Below, piece by piece: positions 17,644-27,080 of a stretch of DNA of 64,000 nucleotides. Both the position numbers and the translations under genes were made by a program. How positions within the stretch are numbered: position 1 is the first letter of the stretch; the number at the start of each line of letters is the position of its first letter. This DNA is from Chryseobacterium sp. BLS98 (GTDB taxonomy: Bacteria; Bacteroidota; Bacteroidia; Flavobacteriales; Weeksellaceae), in contig NZ_LFNF01000002.1 in assembly GCF_001045445.1 (NCBI RefSeq), forward strand, positions 124,001 to 188,000. Direction: 5' to 3'. The notes beneath the pieces were generated by a model that did not search any database, was not told where the DNA came from, and saw only the letters and a program-made list of their open reading frames with translations.

Positions 17644-18603
17644 TTATTTCAGGATAACATTAGCGTTGACCAATATATTTTTAGCCTTATTCATGTCTGA
17701 CGGTTTTACTTTGATCTCATAAACCGCATCCTGCAGCTGATAATCAGGGTAGGCAGTGGTAATATCCGCATATCTTGTAAGCTGTTTGATATAAACGATC
17801 GTTCCGGTTAGCGTTTCTTTATTGTAAACTACCTGCATATTGACTTCCTGTCCTTTTTTATATTTTGAAATGGCACTTTCGGGAACCGTAAATCTGAAAT
17901 AGGTACTTTCGGGAATATAACCGTTGAATAAGGCAAAACCAGCCGTAGCCAGCTCACCTGTATTCAGGCTGATGGTTTCTATTTCCATGTCATTGGTGGC
18001 AATAATATATCTTTCGGAATAGGCTACATTGGCTTCCTGAAGAGCGCCTTTAGCCTGAGAAGCTTGCCCTGCCGCCATTTCCACTTTTTCGAAGCGCGTT
18101 CCTCTTTTTACATCATCCAGTTCAGCCACTACCGCATCATACTGTGCTTTTGCTCCCTGAAGCTTGGCATAAACCTCATCATAGGCCTGCGGGGACATTA
18201 AACTGTCGCGGTACATATTGTTGGCTCTTTTAAAAGATTTCTGCGCAAATTCATACTGCTCTTTCAGACCTTTATATTTGGCATTAAGCTGCCTCAGCTG
18301 ATCTGCCGTAGCTCCGTTCTTAGCCATCTGTTCCTGGGCCGTTGCAGCACTCACTGCGCCCTGGGCCTGTGCAATCTTTGCCGAAACTTCAGGTACATCC
18401 AGTAATGCCAGCGTATCTCCTTTTTTCACGGTCTGGCCTTCGGTTACGTATATTTTTAAGATCCTTCCGGTTACCTTGGGTGCAAAAGAAATCACCTCTT
18501 TTTTGGTTTTGCCTTCGGAATCATTAAGGTTTTCTTTTTTTTCACTGCAGCTCCCTACTAGAAAAAGAACAGCAAAGACTATGAATATATTTTTATGCAT
18601 CAT
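17644..18603 (-). CDS. HlyD/membrane-fusion periplasmic adaptor lipoprotein
   Basis: A 319-aa lipoprotein (LVGSC lipobox, Cys19). A biotinyl-lipoyl-like half motif (RILKIYVTEGQTVKKGDTLALLDVPE) is followed by a long coiled-coil hairpin (residues about 80-190, many Ala/Gln) and a return beta-barrel with AYSERYIIATNDMEIETI. This is the architecture of membrane fusion proteins that join an inner-membrane pump to a TolC channel. It lies between the TolC and ABC-2 permease genes. Confidence 0.88.
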   Translation of the reverse strand: MMHKNIFIVFAVLFLVGSCSEKKENLNDSEGKTKKEVISFAPKVTGRILKIYVTEGQTVKKGDTLALLDVPEVSAKIAQAQGAVSAATAQEQMAKNGATADQLRQLNAKYKGLKEQYEFAQKSFKRANNMYRDSLMSPQAYDEVYAKLQGAKAQYDAVVAELDDVKRGTRFEKVEMAAGQASQAKGALQEANVAYSERYIIATNDMEIETISLNTGELATAGFALFNGYIPESTYFRFTVPESAISKYKKGQEVNMQVVYNKETLTGTIVYIKQLTRYADITTAYPDYQLQDAVYEIKVKPSDMNKAKNILVNANVILK

Positions 18604-18617
18604 TTTAATGGTAAGGA

Positions 18618-20027
18618 TTAGTAAAGTTTAGTAATGTCAAGTTCCTGAGTCGATCTCATGAGCTCTATTCCAGCTCTTCTCTGGTTAAAAAGAGCGTTCT
18701 GGTATTCCAGCTCAGCTAATTCCAGGTCGTTTTCAGCATCAATGAGCTGTGAGGATTTGCTCATGCCATATCTGAATTCTTTTTCAGCCTGAACCAGGGC
18801 ATTTTTAGCAAGCTCTTTTTCTTTGGCTTTTAAAGCAATCTGAGCAGTGGCTATATCATAATTGGTCTGGTTATTTGCCAGATTTAAAGTTAATTTTTTA
18901 AGGGCATCTTCTTTTTTGTTCTGAAGGACTTCCTTTCCTACTTTTGCAGTTTCTTCCGCATGTTTTCCTTCTTTTCCGTCAAAGATCTCCCATTTAAAAC
19001 CAACACCGGCCGTCAATAAGGGAAGAATGTTAATGTTGGTCGGTTTCCAGTCTAGTTTTGCGCCTTCATAGCCCAACGCCGGCACTGCGGGGATTACATT
19101 TTCCGAAGTTTTGACACGGCTTCCGTAAAGCCCGATATAATAGGCCGATGCCATCAGCTGTACTTTGGGAATCATCCAGGTTCTCTCAGCTTTAATTTTG
19201 TAATCTGCAGCTGTTATTCCATGTTCTAATGCCCGCACCTCAGCTCTTTCTTCTATTCCTTTTTGTGAGGATAAAAGTTCTACCGGCGAAAGTACGGGAT
19301 CGATCATTCTGAGCCGTTCCTTACTGATTCCTGTCAGGATATAAAGCTGGGTGAGGAGAAGTTCTTTTTTTCCTTCATATTCTACCATTTTAGCATCAAG
19401 AGTAGCCTGTGCGAGTTCTATTTTTTTATGGTCATATGGAGTAATCAGGCCGTAACCTAAAGCTTTGTCTGCCGTTTTCCTGTTGATATCGAGTCTTTTT
19501 TTGCTTTCATCAAGTACTTTTTTAGACTGATGGATAAGAGCCAGCTGATCATATGCTTTGGAAATATTGGCTACTACGTCATCTTTTGTTTTTTCAAGGA
19601 GAATATCTTCGGAGATTTTCTTTTCCTCATTGGCTTTTTTCAGGTACTTTACTTTACCACCAGAATAGAGAAGCATTTTGGCATCTGCTTTGGCAATTCC
19701 TGAAAACCCGGAAACATTAAGATTGTTGTTAAAACTTCCCTGGGGAATATTGATAAAAGGGGCCAGATTAATTTCCGGTGACGTCAGCCTTGCGGTTGCA
19801 TTCAGATATCCAACCTGTCCGCTTACTTCCAGCGTGGGAAGAAAGATGTCTTTCAGCTTATGTTCATCGAGGTCTGTAAGTTTGTTTTGGGTCACCTGCA
19901 TTTTGAGATCGGAATCCCGGACCATAGCACTGTCTAAAAGTTCTTTAAAGTCCGGCGCAGACTGTGCCCGGCAGAAAGCAGGGAAAGCCAAAAAACTAAA
20001 CGCAAAAATCAATAAATTGTTTTTCAT
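18618..20027 (-). CDS. TolC-family outer-membrane efflux protein
   Basis: A 469-aa exported protein (signal peptide ending FCRAQ). It has two internally homologous helical halves: ISKAYDQLALIHQSKKVLDESKKRL and LANNQTNYDIATAQIALKAKEKELAKNALVQ. The second ends in the ENDLELAELEYQNALFNQRRAGIELMRS repeat typical of outer-membrane efflux proteins. It forms the outer-membrane tunnel of the three-gene export system and is the first gene of that operon. Confidence 0.9.
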   Translation of the reverse strand: MKNNLLIFAFSFLAFPAFCRAQSAPDFKELLDSAMVRDSDLKMQVTQNKLTDLDEHKLKDIFLPTLEVSGQVGYLNATARLTSPEINLAPFINIPQGSFNNNLNVSGFSGIAKADAKMLLYSGGKVKYLKKANEEKKISEDILLEKTKDDVVANISKAYDQLALIHQSKKVLDESKKRLDINRKTADKALGYGLITPYDHKKIELAQATLDAKMVEYEGKKELLLTQLYILTGISKERLRMIDPVLSPVELLSSQKGIEERAEVRALEHGITAADYKIKAERTWMIPKVQLMASAYYIGLYGSRVKTSENVIPAVPALGYEGAKLDWKPTNINILPLLTAGVGFKWEIFDGKEGKHAEETAKVGKEVLQNKKEDALKKLTLNLANNQTNYDIATAQIALKAKEKELAKNALVQAEKEFRYGMSKSSQLIDAENDLELAELEYQNALFNQRRAGIELMRSTQELDITKLY

Positions 20028-20483
20028 GGTTTATGTTTATAACAAATATAATGCAAAAATCTGTTAAATCCACGAAGATAATTCATCAATATGGTGAATT
20101 TAAATTAAGTTTAAAAAGTGTTTAGTTTTAATCCTCTATTTGTGACAAGGATAACCCATCTGTTTAAGGTTAATTTGAGTATCGTTTTAAATGAAAAAAA
20201 ATTAAATTATTGTGTATTCATCATTGTTTACGAAATGTATTATACCATAATTTAAACCATTAAGAGTGGTGACGTTTTTAAGGTTAATCAATGATTTTTA
20301 AGTAGGACAATGATTAATTATGTTTCCAAAAAGGTCTGCGTCATCTTAATGCTTTAAAGAGAGAGATGAGATTTGATGGCTTAATAGTTAAATACTTTCA
20401 TATCTTAATGATTTCAATGCTTTATAAAACAACAACTCCCCACAAAATGTGAGGAGTTGTTATTCAAAATTGTATCGTTCCGG
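20028..20483. other. AT-rich intergenic region between tolC-like and ecotin genes
   Basis: 456 bp without a convincing ORF. A minus-strand TATATTTG lies at 20043-20050, close to the TolC-like start, as a possible -7 element, without a well-spaced -33 TTG. The ecotin terminator is at 20430-20462. Nothing else was recognised. Confidence 0.5.
20430..20462 (-). terminator. Terminator of the ecotin gene
   Basis: A near-perfect hairpin with arms ACAACTCC-CAC and GTG-GGAGTTGT around an AAAAT loop (one unpaired base in each arm). On the minus strand it is followed by TGTTTTAT. It lies 21 nt past the ecotin stop codon. Confidence 0.75.
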
Positions 20484-20972
20484 TTATCTCTGAACCGCTG
20501 ATTTCATTTTAGCATCAGGACGTAAAACTCTGTAACGTACTTCAAGATCTTTCGGTACATAGAATACCAAAGGAAGTTTGCTGTTGTATCTTACGATCTC
20601 CGGCTTAAGGGTTACAAATTTTTTGGTCTTCTTCTGATCCGGGCACGCCATCAATGTACCTCCCGCTTCACCATTGGATTCTACTTCATAATAATTGTAG
20701 CCCCAACCCTGAAGATCCTGGGTTTTTATGTCTCCCATCAGGAAATATTTGTTGCAATCCAGCATTTTTTCAGCCCCTACAAAAAACTCAACTTTTAAAT
20801 CGTTTTCATTTTTTGCAACAGGCAGCTGAATGTATACCTGCTTGAATCCTTCTTTTGCTTTAGGGAACATTTCAATCTGTAATTTTTCAAATTTTTCTGC
20901 TTTCTTTTGAGCGAAAGCATTTACTCCTGCCAACATTACCAATCCTGTAATTAACGTCTTTGAAAATTTCAT
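20484..20972 (-). CDS. eco: Ecotin, serine-protease inhibitor
   Basis: A 162-aa periplasmic inhibitor with a signal peptide ending AFAQ. It matches E. coli ecotin along its length: FPKAKEGFKQVYIQLP, the GWGYNYYEVES segment, MACPDQKKTKKFVT and RYNSKLPLVFYVP. Cys73 and Cys110 should form the disulfide of the 80s loop, and Met108 is the P1 residue that fits trypsin-like and elastase-like proteases. Ecotin protects periplasmic proteins from host or phagocyte proteases. The downstream neighbour on the same strand is a macroglobulin, another protease inhibitor. Confidence 0.95.
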   Translation of the reverse strand: MKFSKTLITGLVMLAGVNAFAQKKAEKFEKLQIEMFPKAKEGFKQVYIQLPVAKNENDLKVEFFVGAEKMLDCNKYFLMGDIKTQDLQGWGYNYYEVESNGEAGGTLMACPDQKKTKKFVTLKPEIVRYNSKLPLVFYVPKDLEVRYRVLRPDAKMKSAVQR

Positions 20973-21139
20973 TTTGTTTTTTTTAAAATTTCTGTTGTAC
21001 TTTCAAAAACTGTTCCAAAATTAAACAAATGTTTAGTTTCATGAATAATAATTCTCCATCCGGATACTAATCTTCCTCTGAAATCTGTAAATAACAGAAA
21101 ATTATACAGACCCCATTTAACTGAAAACAGAGCAAAAAA

Positions 21140-21168
21140 AACTGCAGTAACCTCTTACTGTAGTTTTT
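21140..21168. terminator. Bidirectional terminator after the macroglobulin gene
   Basis: The arms ACTGCAGTAA and TTACTGTAGT enclose CCTC (one G-T pair), with a T-run on the right of the plus strand and an A-run on the left. It ends the macroglobulin transcript on the minus strand. Confidence 0.75.
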
Positions 21169-21185
21169 TTGTTTTACTTTATAAA

Positions 21186-24100
21186 TTACTCTGAAATCGT
21201 CACATTGGTGCCTTTTGTATGCGCATTCATCTGTGGTGCATAGTAATTCTGCATCGTTGTGATACCGTTGGAGAACTTACCGGCCGCATTGGAAACAAGA
21301 TCATATTCAAAGACATATTTTCCTTTCGGCATGTACTGAATATAGAAATTAGTCGATGCATCCTTAGTAGACTGGTAATAGCCAAGGCTGTTTTTCCACT
21401 GGTAGCCGGATAATGCATCCAGCGGTTCAAAACCTGCGGCACGCATATCTTTGAGGTGAATGAATTCCATAGCCCTGTCTGTATTCAGGATCATTCTTAC
21501 GGTTACTTTATCTCCTACTTTCAACGGTGTGTCGGACGAGATTTTCTGAAGCTCTTCGCCATTTACCGTTTTCACTTTTTTGTAAAGCTCTTTGGTGATG
21601 GAGATGTAGTTTTCGGAAGATTTTATTTTATCAAGATCTTCATAATACTGCCAGAACAATCCTCCCTGAACAATTCCCGGGCCTGGTTTGGTAACGGTAA
21701 CTGTTCCCAGGTTCTTGTCTATAACATCTGTTTTAACTGCTGATTTCACATAGCCGGTAGCCTGAGTTTGCGGTGCCAGTTCTTTTCCGCCCCAAACAAT
21801 CGTTGCTGTATCGCTTTCAGCACTTGTCCATGATTTCCCTGAATTTAAAATCGTAAAGATTACTTCGGAAGTTCCTCTTGAGCTTCCCCACGAGTTGACT
21901 TCTTTCTGGGTAATTAACCAGATCTTCATCTCTTCAATCATTTTCTGGTCATTAGGTTTCAACTTGTTGAATGCTTCCAAAGCACCTGCATGATTCACTA
22001 CTTTAGATCCGAACCAACCCCAGTCGTTCAGGTTCTGTTTCCAGTAAACGCCCTGAGTTTTTGTATCCGTAGATGTTTCTTTCAGGTAGTTCATTAATTT
22101 ATCTGAAACATCTTTTAATCCATAATCATTCATCAGTAAAGCAGCACGGTGAAGTCCGAAGAACGTGAAATCTGTGATTTTTGCTGTTTTGGCTTTTTGT
22201 TTTACCATGGATTTCAATGATGCTCCTTTTCCTTTTAACGGATATTGGTTTTCCCAGTAGTTTCGGGTATCCAGATAATCTATTGCCCAGTTGGTCCAGA
22301 CATTTTCTTTCTTCACATCCCAATATTTGTCAATTTCATTATCCACATACTGAACTAATTTTGCTACCAGCTCTTTTTGCTCAGCACTTTGGTAATCTTT
22401 TGCACCGTCTTTTAACCACACATTGATTTTTCCTAAGTTTTTAAGAATGTACAATGAGGTTCCGTAAGAACTTGGATAACCCGGGTACCATGAGAATCCT
22501 CCGTCAGGGTTCTGAAGCTTTTTAAGATCGTCCCAATCCTGGTTAATTGAATTTTTCATAGTATTGGCATCGAATAACAGAGCCAGTTTCTGCATCTGCT
22601 CGCCTTCGTTTTTACTTTCCAATACCCAAGGGGTTTCTTCCAGCAGAAGCTGTTTCAGCTCCTGATTTTTTTCAAGATTTGAATTCAGCAGTCCTTTGTT
22701 CTGATACTCTTCAAAAACGGTCTTCATTTTCGGATTAGCCTTGAATACTTCGGAAGCTAAAACATCTGCAAACCATTTGTTGAAGATCACATCAGCAGAA
22801 CTGTTCTGATCATTTTTCAGACTTGGTAATGCGAACATAATTTCCCAGATCGGATTCGTAGTAAGTTCCAGCGTATTGGAAACATTGGTAATCGTATTGG
22901 AATTTGCATTTTTAAGGTTATCCAGAACAAAGGTTTTGGTTTCGCCTTCTTTTACAAATACCGGTACCGCATCTGTCACCAGCATTCTGTTCGGAAGTAC
23001 GGCAACCGCCTGCTGCTCACCATCGGAATAGGCTCCCGCTTTCGCTACCACCTTTAAAATAATGGAAGAAACGTTATTCGGAACTTTCAGCTTCCAGGTT
23101 AATGCGCTGTTTCCTTTTTCATCTATATTAAAATTCTGCGATCCTGCGTTGATCCCAAACTGGGAAGAAATATTTTCATTTGTAAAGGCATCCAGGATCT
23201 GAAGCTCTGCGGTACCGCTTAGTTTTTTATCTGTAAGGTTAGATAATTTAGACTGAAGGTTTAGTTCATCCCCTTCTCTCAAGAATCTCGGATAGTTTGG
23301 TGTTACAGAGAATTCTTTTTGAGTTACCACCTGTTTTTCCAACACTGCAGCTCTGGCATCTTTGGTGTGGGCCAGGAACATCAGTTTCCATTTCGTTAAT
23401 GCTTCCGGAGAAGTGAATTCGAAGTTTACATTTCCTTCTGCATCGGTTTTCAGATCGGGATAGAAGAATGCTGTTTCGTTAAGGTTTTGACGTACGGGAA
23501 CTTTTTCCAGACCTTCTTTTGAAACATCAATTGCAGCTGAGTCAGCTTCTTCGTCCTGAATTCCAGCAGCAACTGCATTTACTTTTTTTGCTTTGTATCC
23601 TACTACTGCAACCTCTTCAATATTTGCTTCTCTTGCAACTGCAGAAGGAGCAGGCATTGCTGCATTGCTAACCTGTATTCCCGAAACTCTTCCTCTTAAT
23701 CCATAACTGTCAAAATCACCATCAAACCAATTAAAATTTGGCAACTCTACATATTTTCCGTTGTAGTACTTTAATCTCTTCTGATAATATTGCTGCTGCA
23801 GGTATTGTCTCATATCATAAGACGTCACGATGGAATACGGAATATATAAATTCTGCCAGGCGAAAGTGTTTGCAGCAAACTGATCCAGTGACATATCATA
23901 CATATTGGCCAGTACTTCTGCGTTTACTTTTTCCTTATCATTTCCTGATACTTTTACCGTCCATTTTTCTTTTGAATTCGGTTCCAGTTTATCTCTGAAG
24001 GTAACGGTTTCTATTTTTAAAGGCTGTTCACTGTTTTTTATTTTCAAAGTAACAGATTGAGTCTGCACATCATTGAATGCCGCAATCTGGAATTGGATAT

Positions 24101-27062
24101 TCAATGATGATACACTTTTATCCTTCGGGATATCTACAGTGTATTCAAGAACTCCTTTTTTAAGCTGATGGACTTCCGAAACTGTTTTTCCTGAACCATC
24201 CTGAACAAATACATTCACGAGGGCATCCGGAACTGCCGAATATACATATACCTTGGCCTTCTCTCCTCTTGAGAACTCATTTTTCGGTTCAACAACCGTT
24301 AGAAAGGTTTTTTGGGAAGGTTTTAAAGATCCTTTATCCCAGATACTGAAATTCTGGGAAGTTTTGATAGTATCTTTTCCTTCAATATTATACAGCTCAA
24401 GCTGATAATCACCAGCTTCAAGCTTTCCTAAATCCAGTTCTGCAGATGGTTGCTGAATCTTTTCAGAAACTACTTTTTCTGCTTTCCAGTTTTTGGTTTC
24501 ATCATTTTTATCGAAAAGGTCATGAGGGAATTTGCTGATAAATTCTTCTTTGGAATATTTGGGAAGGTCCTGAATTTCCTGAGCGAAATTATCCCTGAAA
24601 ATCCTGTTTGGGGAATTCAGTTTTGACAGTTTAACGCTATATGACTTTTTAAGATCCTGTTCATTATAATTCAGGGTTTCCACTTTCAGCTTCACGTTCT
24701 CATCACTGAAGGTATTTTTGATTCCGTCCGCTTTAATATAATGAGAAACGGAAGCTACTTTCAATTGGGTATCTGCAGACTGCGTTTCGCCATTGATATC
24801 GGTTACGGAAGCGTTGATTTCATAATTATCAATCTGGATTCCCTCCAGCTTTTCATCTTTTTTAAGATCAAGACGGATGATGAATTCTCCTTTTTCATTG
24901 GTTTTAGCTTCGCCAAGGATGGAATTTTCATTGTCGTTATCACGCGGATACCACCAGAAATATCTCCACCTGATGTTGTGCTTTTTAATCTCGTAATTAA
25001 CGGTCGTATTGCTTAAAGCCACCCCGGAGAACATCATTGCCTTTCCTTTCAGTTCAATGGTCTGTCCGTATTTGTATTCTTCTTTTACAGGGTCGAAGGT
25101 GACTTCAAACTTGGGTCTTTTATATTCTTCAACCCTGATGTCTTTCATTCCCTGTGATTCTTCATCGGTTCTTAAGTAAAAAACACCGTTCAGCTGACCT
25201 TTCGGAAGAATAAAACTCCCGTGATAGGAACCGAACTCATTCGTTGAAAAGCTCTGAGAAGACACTTCCTGACTGTTAGCATCCAGCAGGGTGATCTTCT
25301 GCTTTAAGCCTGAGGTGACAGCTTCGGTTTCTTTATCAATTTTCGTATTGATAACTTTGAAATAAACGGTCTGTCCAGGCCTGTAAATGGCTCTGTCCGT
25401 AAAGATCTGAGCTAGGGTACGGGTTTGTTTATTGGGATTGTAGTCTTCTGCATTTCCGCTGTTTCCGTAAACCTGCATAATCTGGAAATCATTGGTTTTC
25501 GGCTGGCGGATCAGGAAAGTTCTGTAGTATTCTTTACTGTCTGTGGAAGGGAATTTAAAAACGCCGTTCGCATCCGTTTTACCGTCAATTTTATTTAATG
25601 TCTTATTGGTGACAAATTCGTAGAAAGTAAGATTTTCGTCGGATGCAGGCTTCCCGTTTTCACTATTTACAAGCTTCATTACATTGGAAAGCTGGTTTCT
25701 ATCTGTTTTAGTCTGGTAGATGATTCTGTTCCCTGAAACCAAAAAGTAGAAATTCTGTCTTGTATTGCCATCATTAGCTTCTTCTCCCGTAACGGAATAT
25801 TCAGCTATATATACGCCCGAGGGAAGAGGTTTAACTTCCAGTGAAGTTTTATGAACCTGATAATCTTTGGAATCTCCAAGCTGGAATGTTTCTTTTCTTA
25901 CAAGATTTTTCTTAACCTTTCCAAAGGTATTGCTGTAAGAATTCTGTATGTATTGCATTAATGTTGTAAAATCTTCTTTTACTTCATAAATGTTCAGGGA
26001 AAATTCCGTCACATTCTTATGGTCTGCTACCAAATGAATGGGGAGATTATTCTGGGTTTGCTGCTCATATTTAATAGTAAGAAACGGATTGGTAATCTGG
26101 TTTTCTTTATTTTTTATATTCTCGATGAAGGGAGATTTTGGATATTGTTTTTTTGCCTGATCAGCAATAGCCAAAGCTTCATTTTCTTTCTTTTTAGCTA
26201 AAAGCTCACTCATGATATCTTCCATGATGATCACTTTATAATCGCCTTCAGTATTGGTCTTTAAAAGATTTTGCAGTTGTTCGAGCCTGTCTTTGCATTG
26301 GTTGTAATTACAGTTTTCCGTCAGCTTTTCTTTCATGAAATAAAGCTTGGGATTTCCACTGTTTTGGGCAATCAGTTCATCAAAAATGGCATTGACCTGT
26401 GTTCTGTTCTCAGTTAATTCATTTTTTGTAAAGAGTCCGTTTTCAGAAAGAAAGCTTATCTTTTTTATCGAATACCAGTCATATACAGTCGGGAAATAAG
26501 TAATATCCTTTACTTCGGTAAAAATATCTTTATACTTTGCAAGGGAAATTTTCTTCATCGCTTCCTTCTGCTGGTCAAGTTCCTGGTAGTTTTTCTTCAG
26601 ATAATTTTTAAAATCCAGCTTGCTCCAGGTTTCTATCTGGGAAATATCCTGTGAATTGATATTGGTCCTGCTTTGTATTTCCCATGAATTCTGGTTATAA
26701 TAATCCATGAAAAACCCATTCAGGAGAACAGCATATATCAGCTTTTCTTCTCCTTTCAGCTGGGCATCCGCCTGCTGGAGCTTTTTAAAAAATTTTGAGA
26801 CAGAATCATTCTTATCATCATCCTGCGTCTGGTTTACAATACTGAATTCTGCTTTCAGAGAACGGATGAGCTGAATCGCATTATTTTCTTTCATGGCATG
26901 GTTTTGTATGTCTAAAATGATGGGAAGATTAGATTTAAAAGCACCTTTCGTACTGTTTTCGGTTACTTTTTTCCACTGGTCGTCGTAGTATTTCTGCGCC
27001 GAAACAGCTGAAAAGCTCAGCATTAAAAGCAAAAGCATAAAAATCTTGGAAAATCTTTTCAT
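21186..27062 (-). CDS. Alpha-2-macroglobulin family protein (BcA2M type), thioester-less
   Basis: A 1958-aa exported protein (signal peptide residues 1-22, ending VSAQ). An N-terminal helical region of about 330 residues is followed by MG domains, with the MG2 hallmark TDRAIYRPGQTVYFKVI near residue 555, the bait-flanking FFYPDLKTDAEGNVNFEFTS near 1195, and a helical thioester-type domain including NPDGGFSWYPGYPSS near 1515. The place where thioester macroglobulins have CLEQ (about residues 1410-1425, ALPSLKNDQNSSADVIFNK) has no Cys. An EEVAVVGYKAKK stretch near 1150 resembles a SusC TonB box. It probably traps or binds proteases non-covalently at the periplasm or surface. Confidence 0.9.
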   Translation of the reverse strand: MKRFSKIFMLLLLMLSFSAVSAQKYYDDQWKKVTENSTKGAFKSNLPIILDIQNHAMKENNAIQLIRSLKAEFSIVNQTQDDDKNDSVSKFFKKLQQADAQLKGEEKLIYAVLLNGFFMDYYNQNSWEIQSRTNINSQDISQIETWSKLDFKNYLKKNYQELDQQKEAMKKISLAKYKDIFTEVKDITYFPTVYDWYSIKKISFLSENGLFTKNELTENRTQVNAIFDELIAQNSGNPKLYFMKEKLTENCNYNQCKDRLEQLQNLLKTNTEGDYKVIIMEDIMSELLAKKKENEALAIADQAKKQYPKSPFIENIKNKENQITNPFLTIKYEQQTQNNLPIHLVADHKNVTEFSLNIYEVKEDFTTLMQYIQNSYSNTFGKVKKNLVRKETFQLGDSKDYQVHKTSLEVKPLPSGVYIAEYSVTGEEANDGNTRQNFYFLVSGNRIIYQTKTDRNQLSNVMKLVNSENGKPASDENLTFYEFVTNKTLNKIDGKTDANGVFKFPSTDSKEYYRTFLIRQPKTNDFQIMQVYGNSGNAEDYNPNKQTRTLAQIFTDRAIYRPGQTVYFKVINTKIDKETEAVTSGLKQKITLLDANSQEVSSQSFSTNEFGSYHGSFILPKGQLNGVFYLRTDEESQGMKDIRVEEYKRPKFEVTFDPVKEEYKYGQTIELKGKAMMFSGVALSNTTVNYEIKKHNIRWRYFWWYPRDNDNENSILGEAKTNEKGEFIIRLDLKKDEKLEGIQIDNYEINASVTDINGETQSADTQLKVASVSHYIKADGIKNTFSDENVKLKVETLNYNEQDLKKSYSVKLSKLNSPNRIFRDNFAQEIQDLPKYSKEEFISKFPHDLFDKNDETKNWKAEKVVSEKIQQPSAELDLGKLEAGDYQLELYNIEGKDTIKTSQNFSIWDKGSLKPSQKTFLTVVEPKNEFSRGEKAKVYVYSAVPDALVNVFVQDGSGKTVSEVHQLKKGVLEYTVDIPKDKSVSSLNIQFQIAAFNDVQTQSVTLKIKNSEQPLKIETVTFRDKLEPNSKEKWTVKVSGNDKEKVNAEVLANMYDMSLDQFAANTFAWQNLYIPYSIVTSYDMRQYLQQQYYQKRLKYYNGKYVELPNFNWFDGDFDSYGLRGRVSGIQVSNAAMPAPSAVAREANIEEVAVVGYKAKKVNAVAAGIQDEEADSAAIDVSKEGLEKVPVRQNLNETAFFYPDLKTDAEGNVNFEFTSPEALTKWKLMFLAHTKDARAAVLEKQVVTQKEFSVTPNYPRFLREGDELNLQSKLSNLTDKKLSGTAELQILDAFTNENISSQFGINAGSQNFNIDEKGNSALTWKLKVPNNVSSIILKVVAKAGAYSDGEQQAVAVLPNRMLVTDAVPVFVKEGETKTFVLDNLKNANSNTITNVSNTLELTTNPIWEIMFALPSLKNDQNSSADVIFNKWFADVLASEVFKANPKMKTVFEEYQNKGLLNSNLEKNQELKQLLLEETPWVLESKNEGEQMQKLALLFDANTMKNSINQDWDDLKKLQNPDGGFSWYPGYPSSYGTSLYILKNLGKINVWLKDGAKDYQSAEQKELVAKLVQYVDNEIDKYWDVKKENVWTNWAIDYLDTRNYWENQYPLKGKGASLKSMVKQKAKTAKITDFTFFGLHRAALLMNDYGLKDVSDKLMNYLKETSTDTKTQGVYWKQNLNDWGWFGSKVVNHAGALEAFNKLKPNDQKMIEEMKIWLITQKEVNSWGSSRGTSEVIFTILNSGKSWTSAESDTATIVWGGKELAPQTQATGYVKSAVKTDVIDKNLGTVTVTKPGPGIVQGGLFWQYYEDLDKIKSSENYISITKELYKKVKTVNGEELQKISSDTPLKVGDKVTVRMILNTDRAMEFIHLKDMRAAGFEPLDALSGYQWKNSLGYYQSTKDASTNFYIQYMPKGKYVFEYDLVSNAAGKFSNGITTMQNYYAPQMNAHTKGTNVTISE

Positions 27063-27080
27063 ATATGTTATTTTTGATAA

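Noticed and set aside
24741-25016. Opposite-strand ORFs inside the macroglobulin and other long genes
   Set aside because: They are frame shadows of well-supported genes with no domain or start signals.
27069-27076. TATTTTTG as promoter of the UbiA-like gene
   Set aside because: It matches the -7 element but lies 5 nt before the ATG, leaving no room for a normal transcript start.
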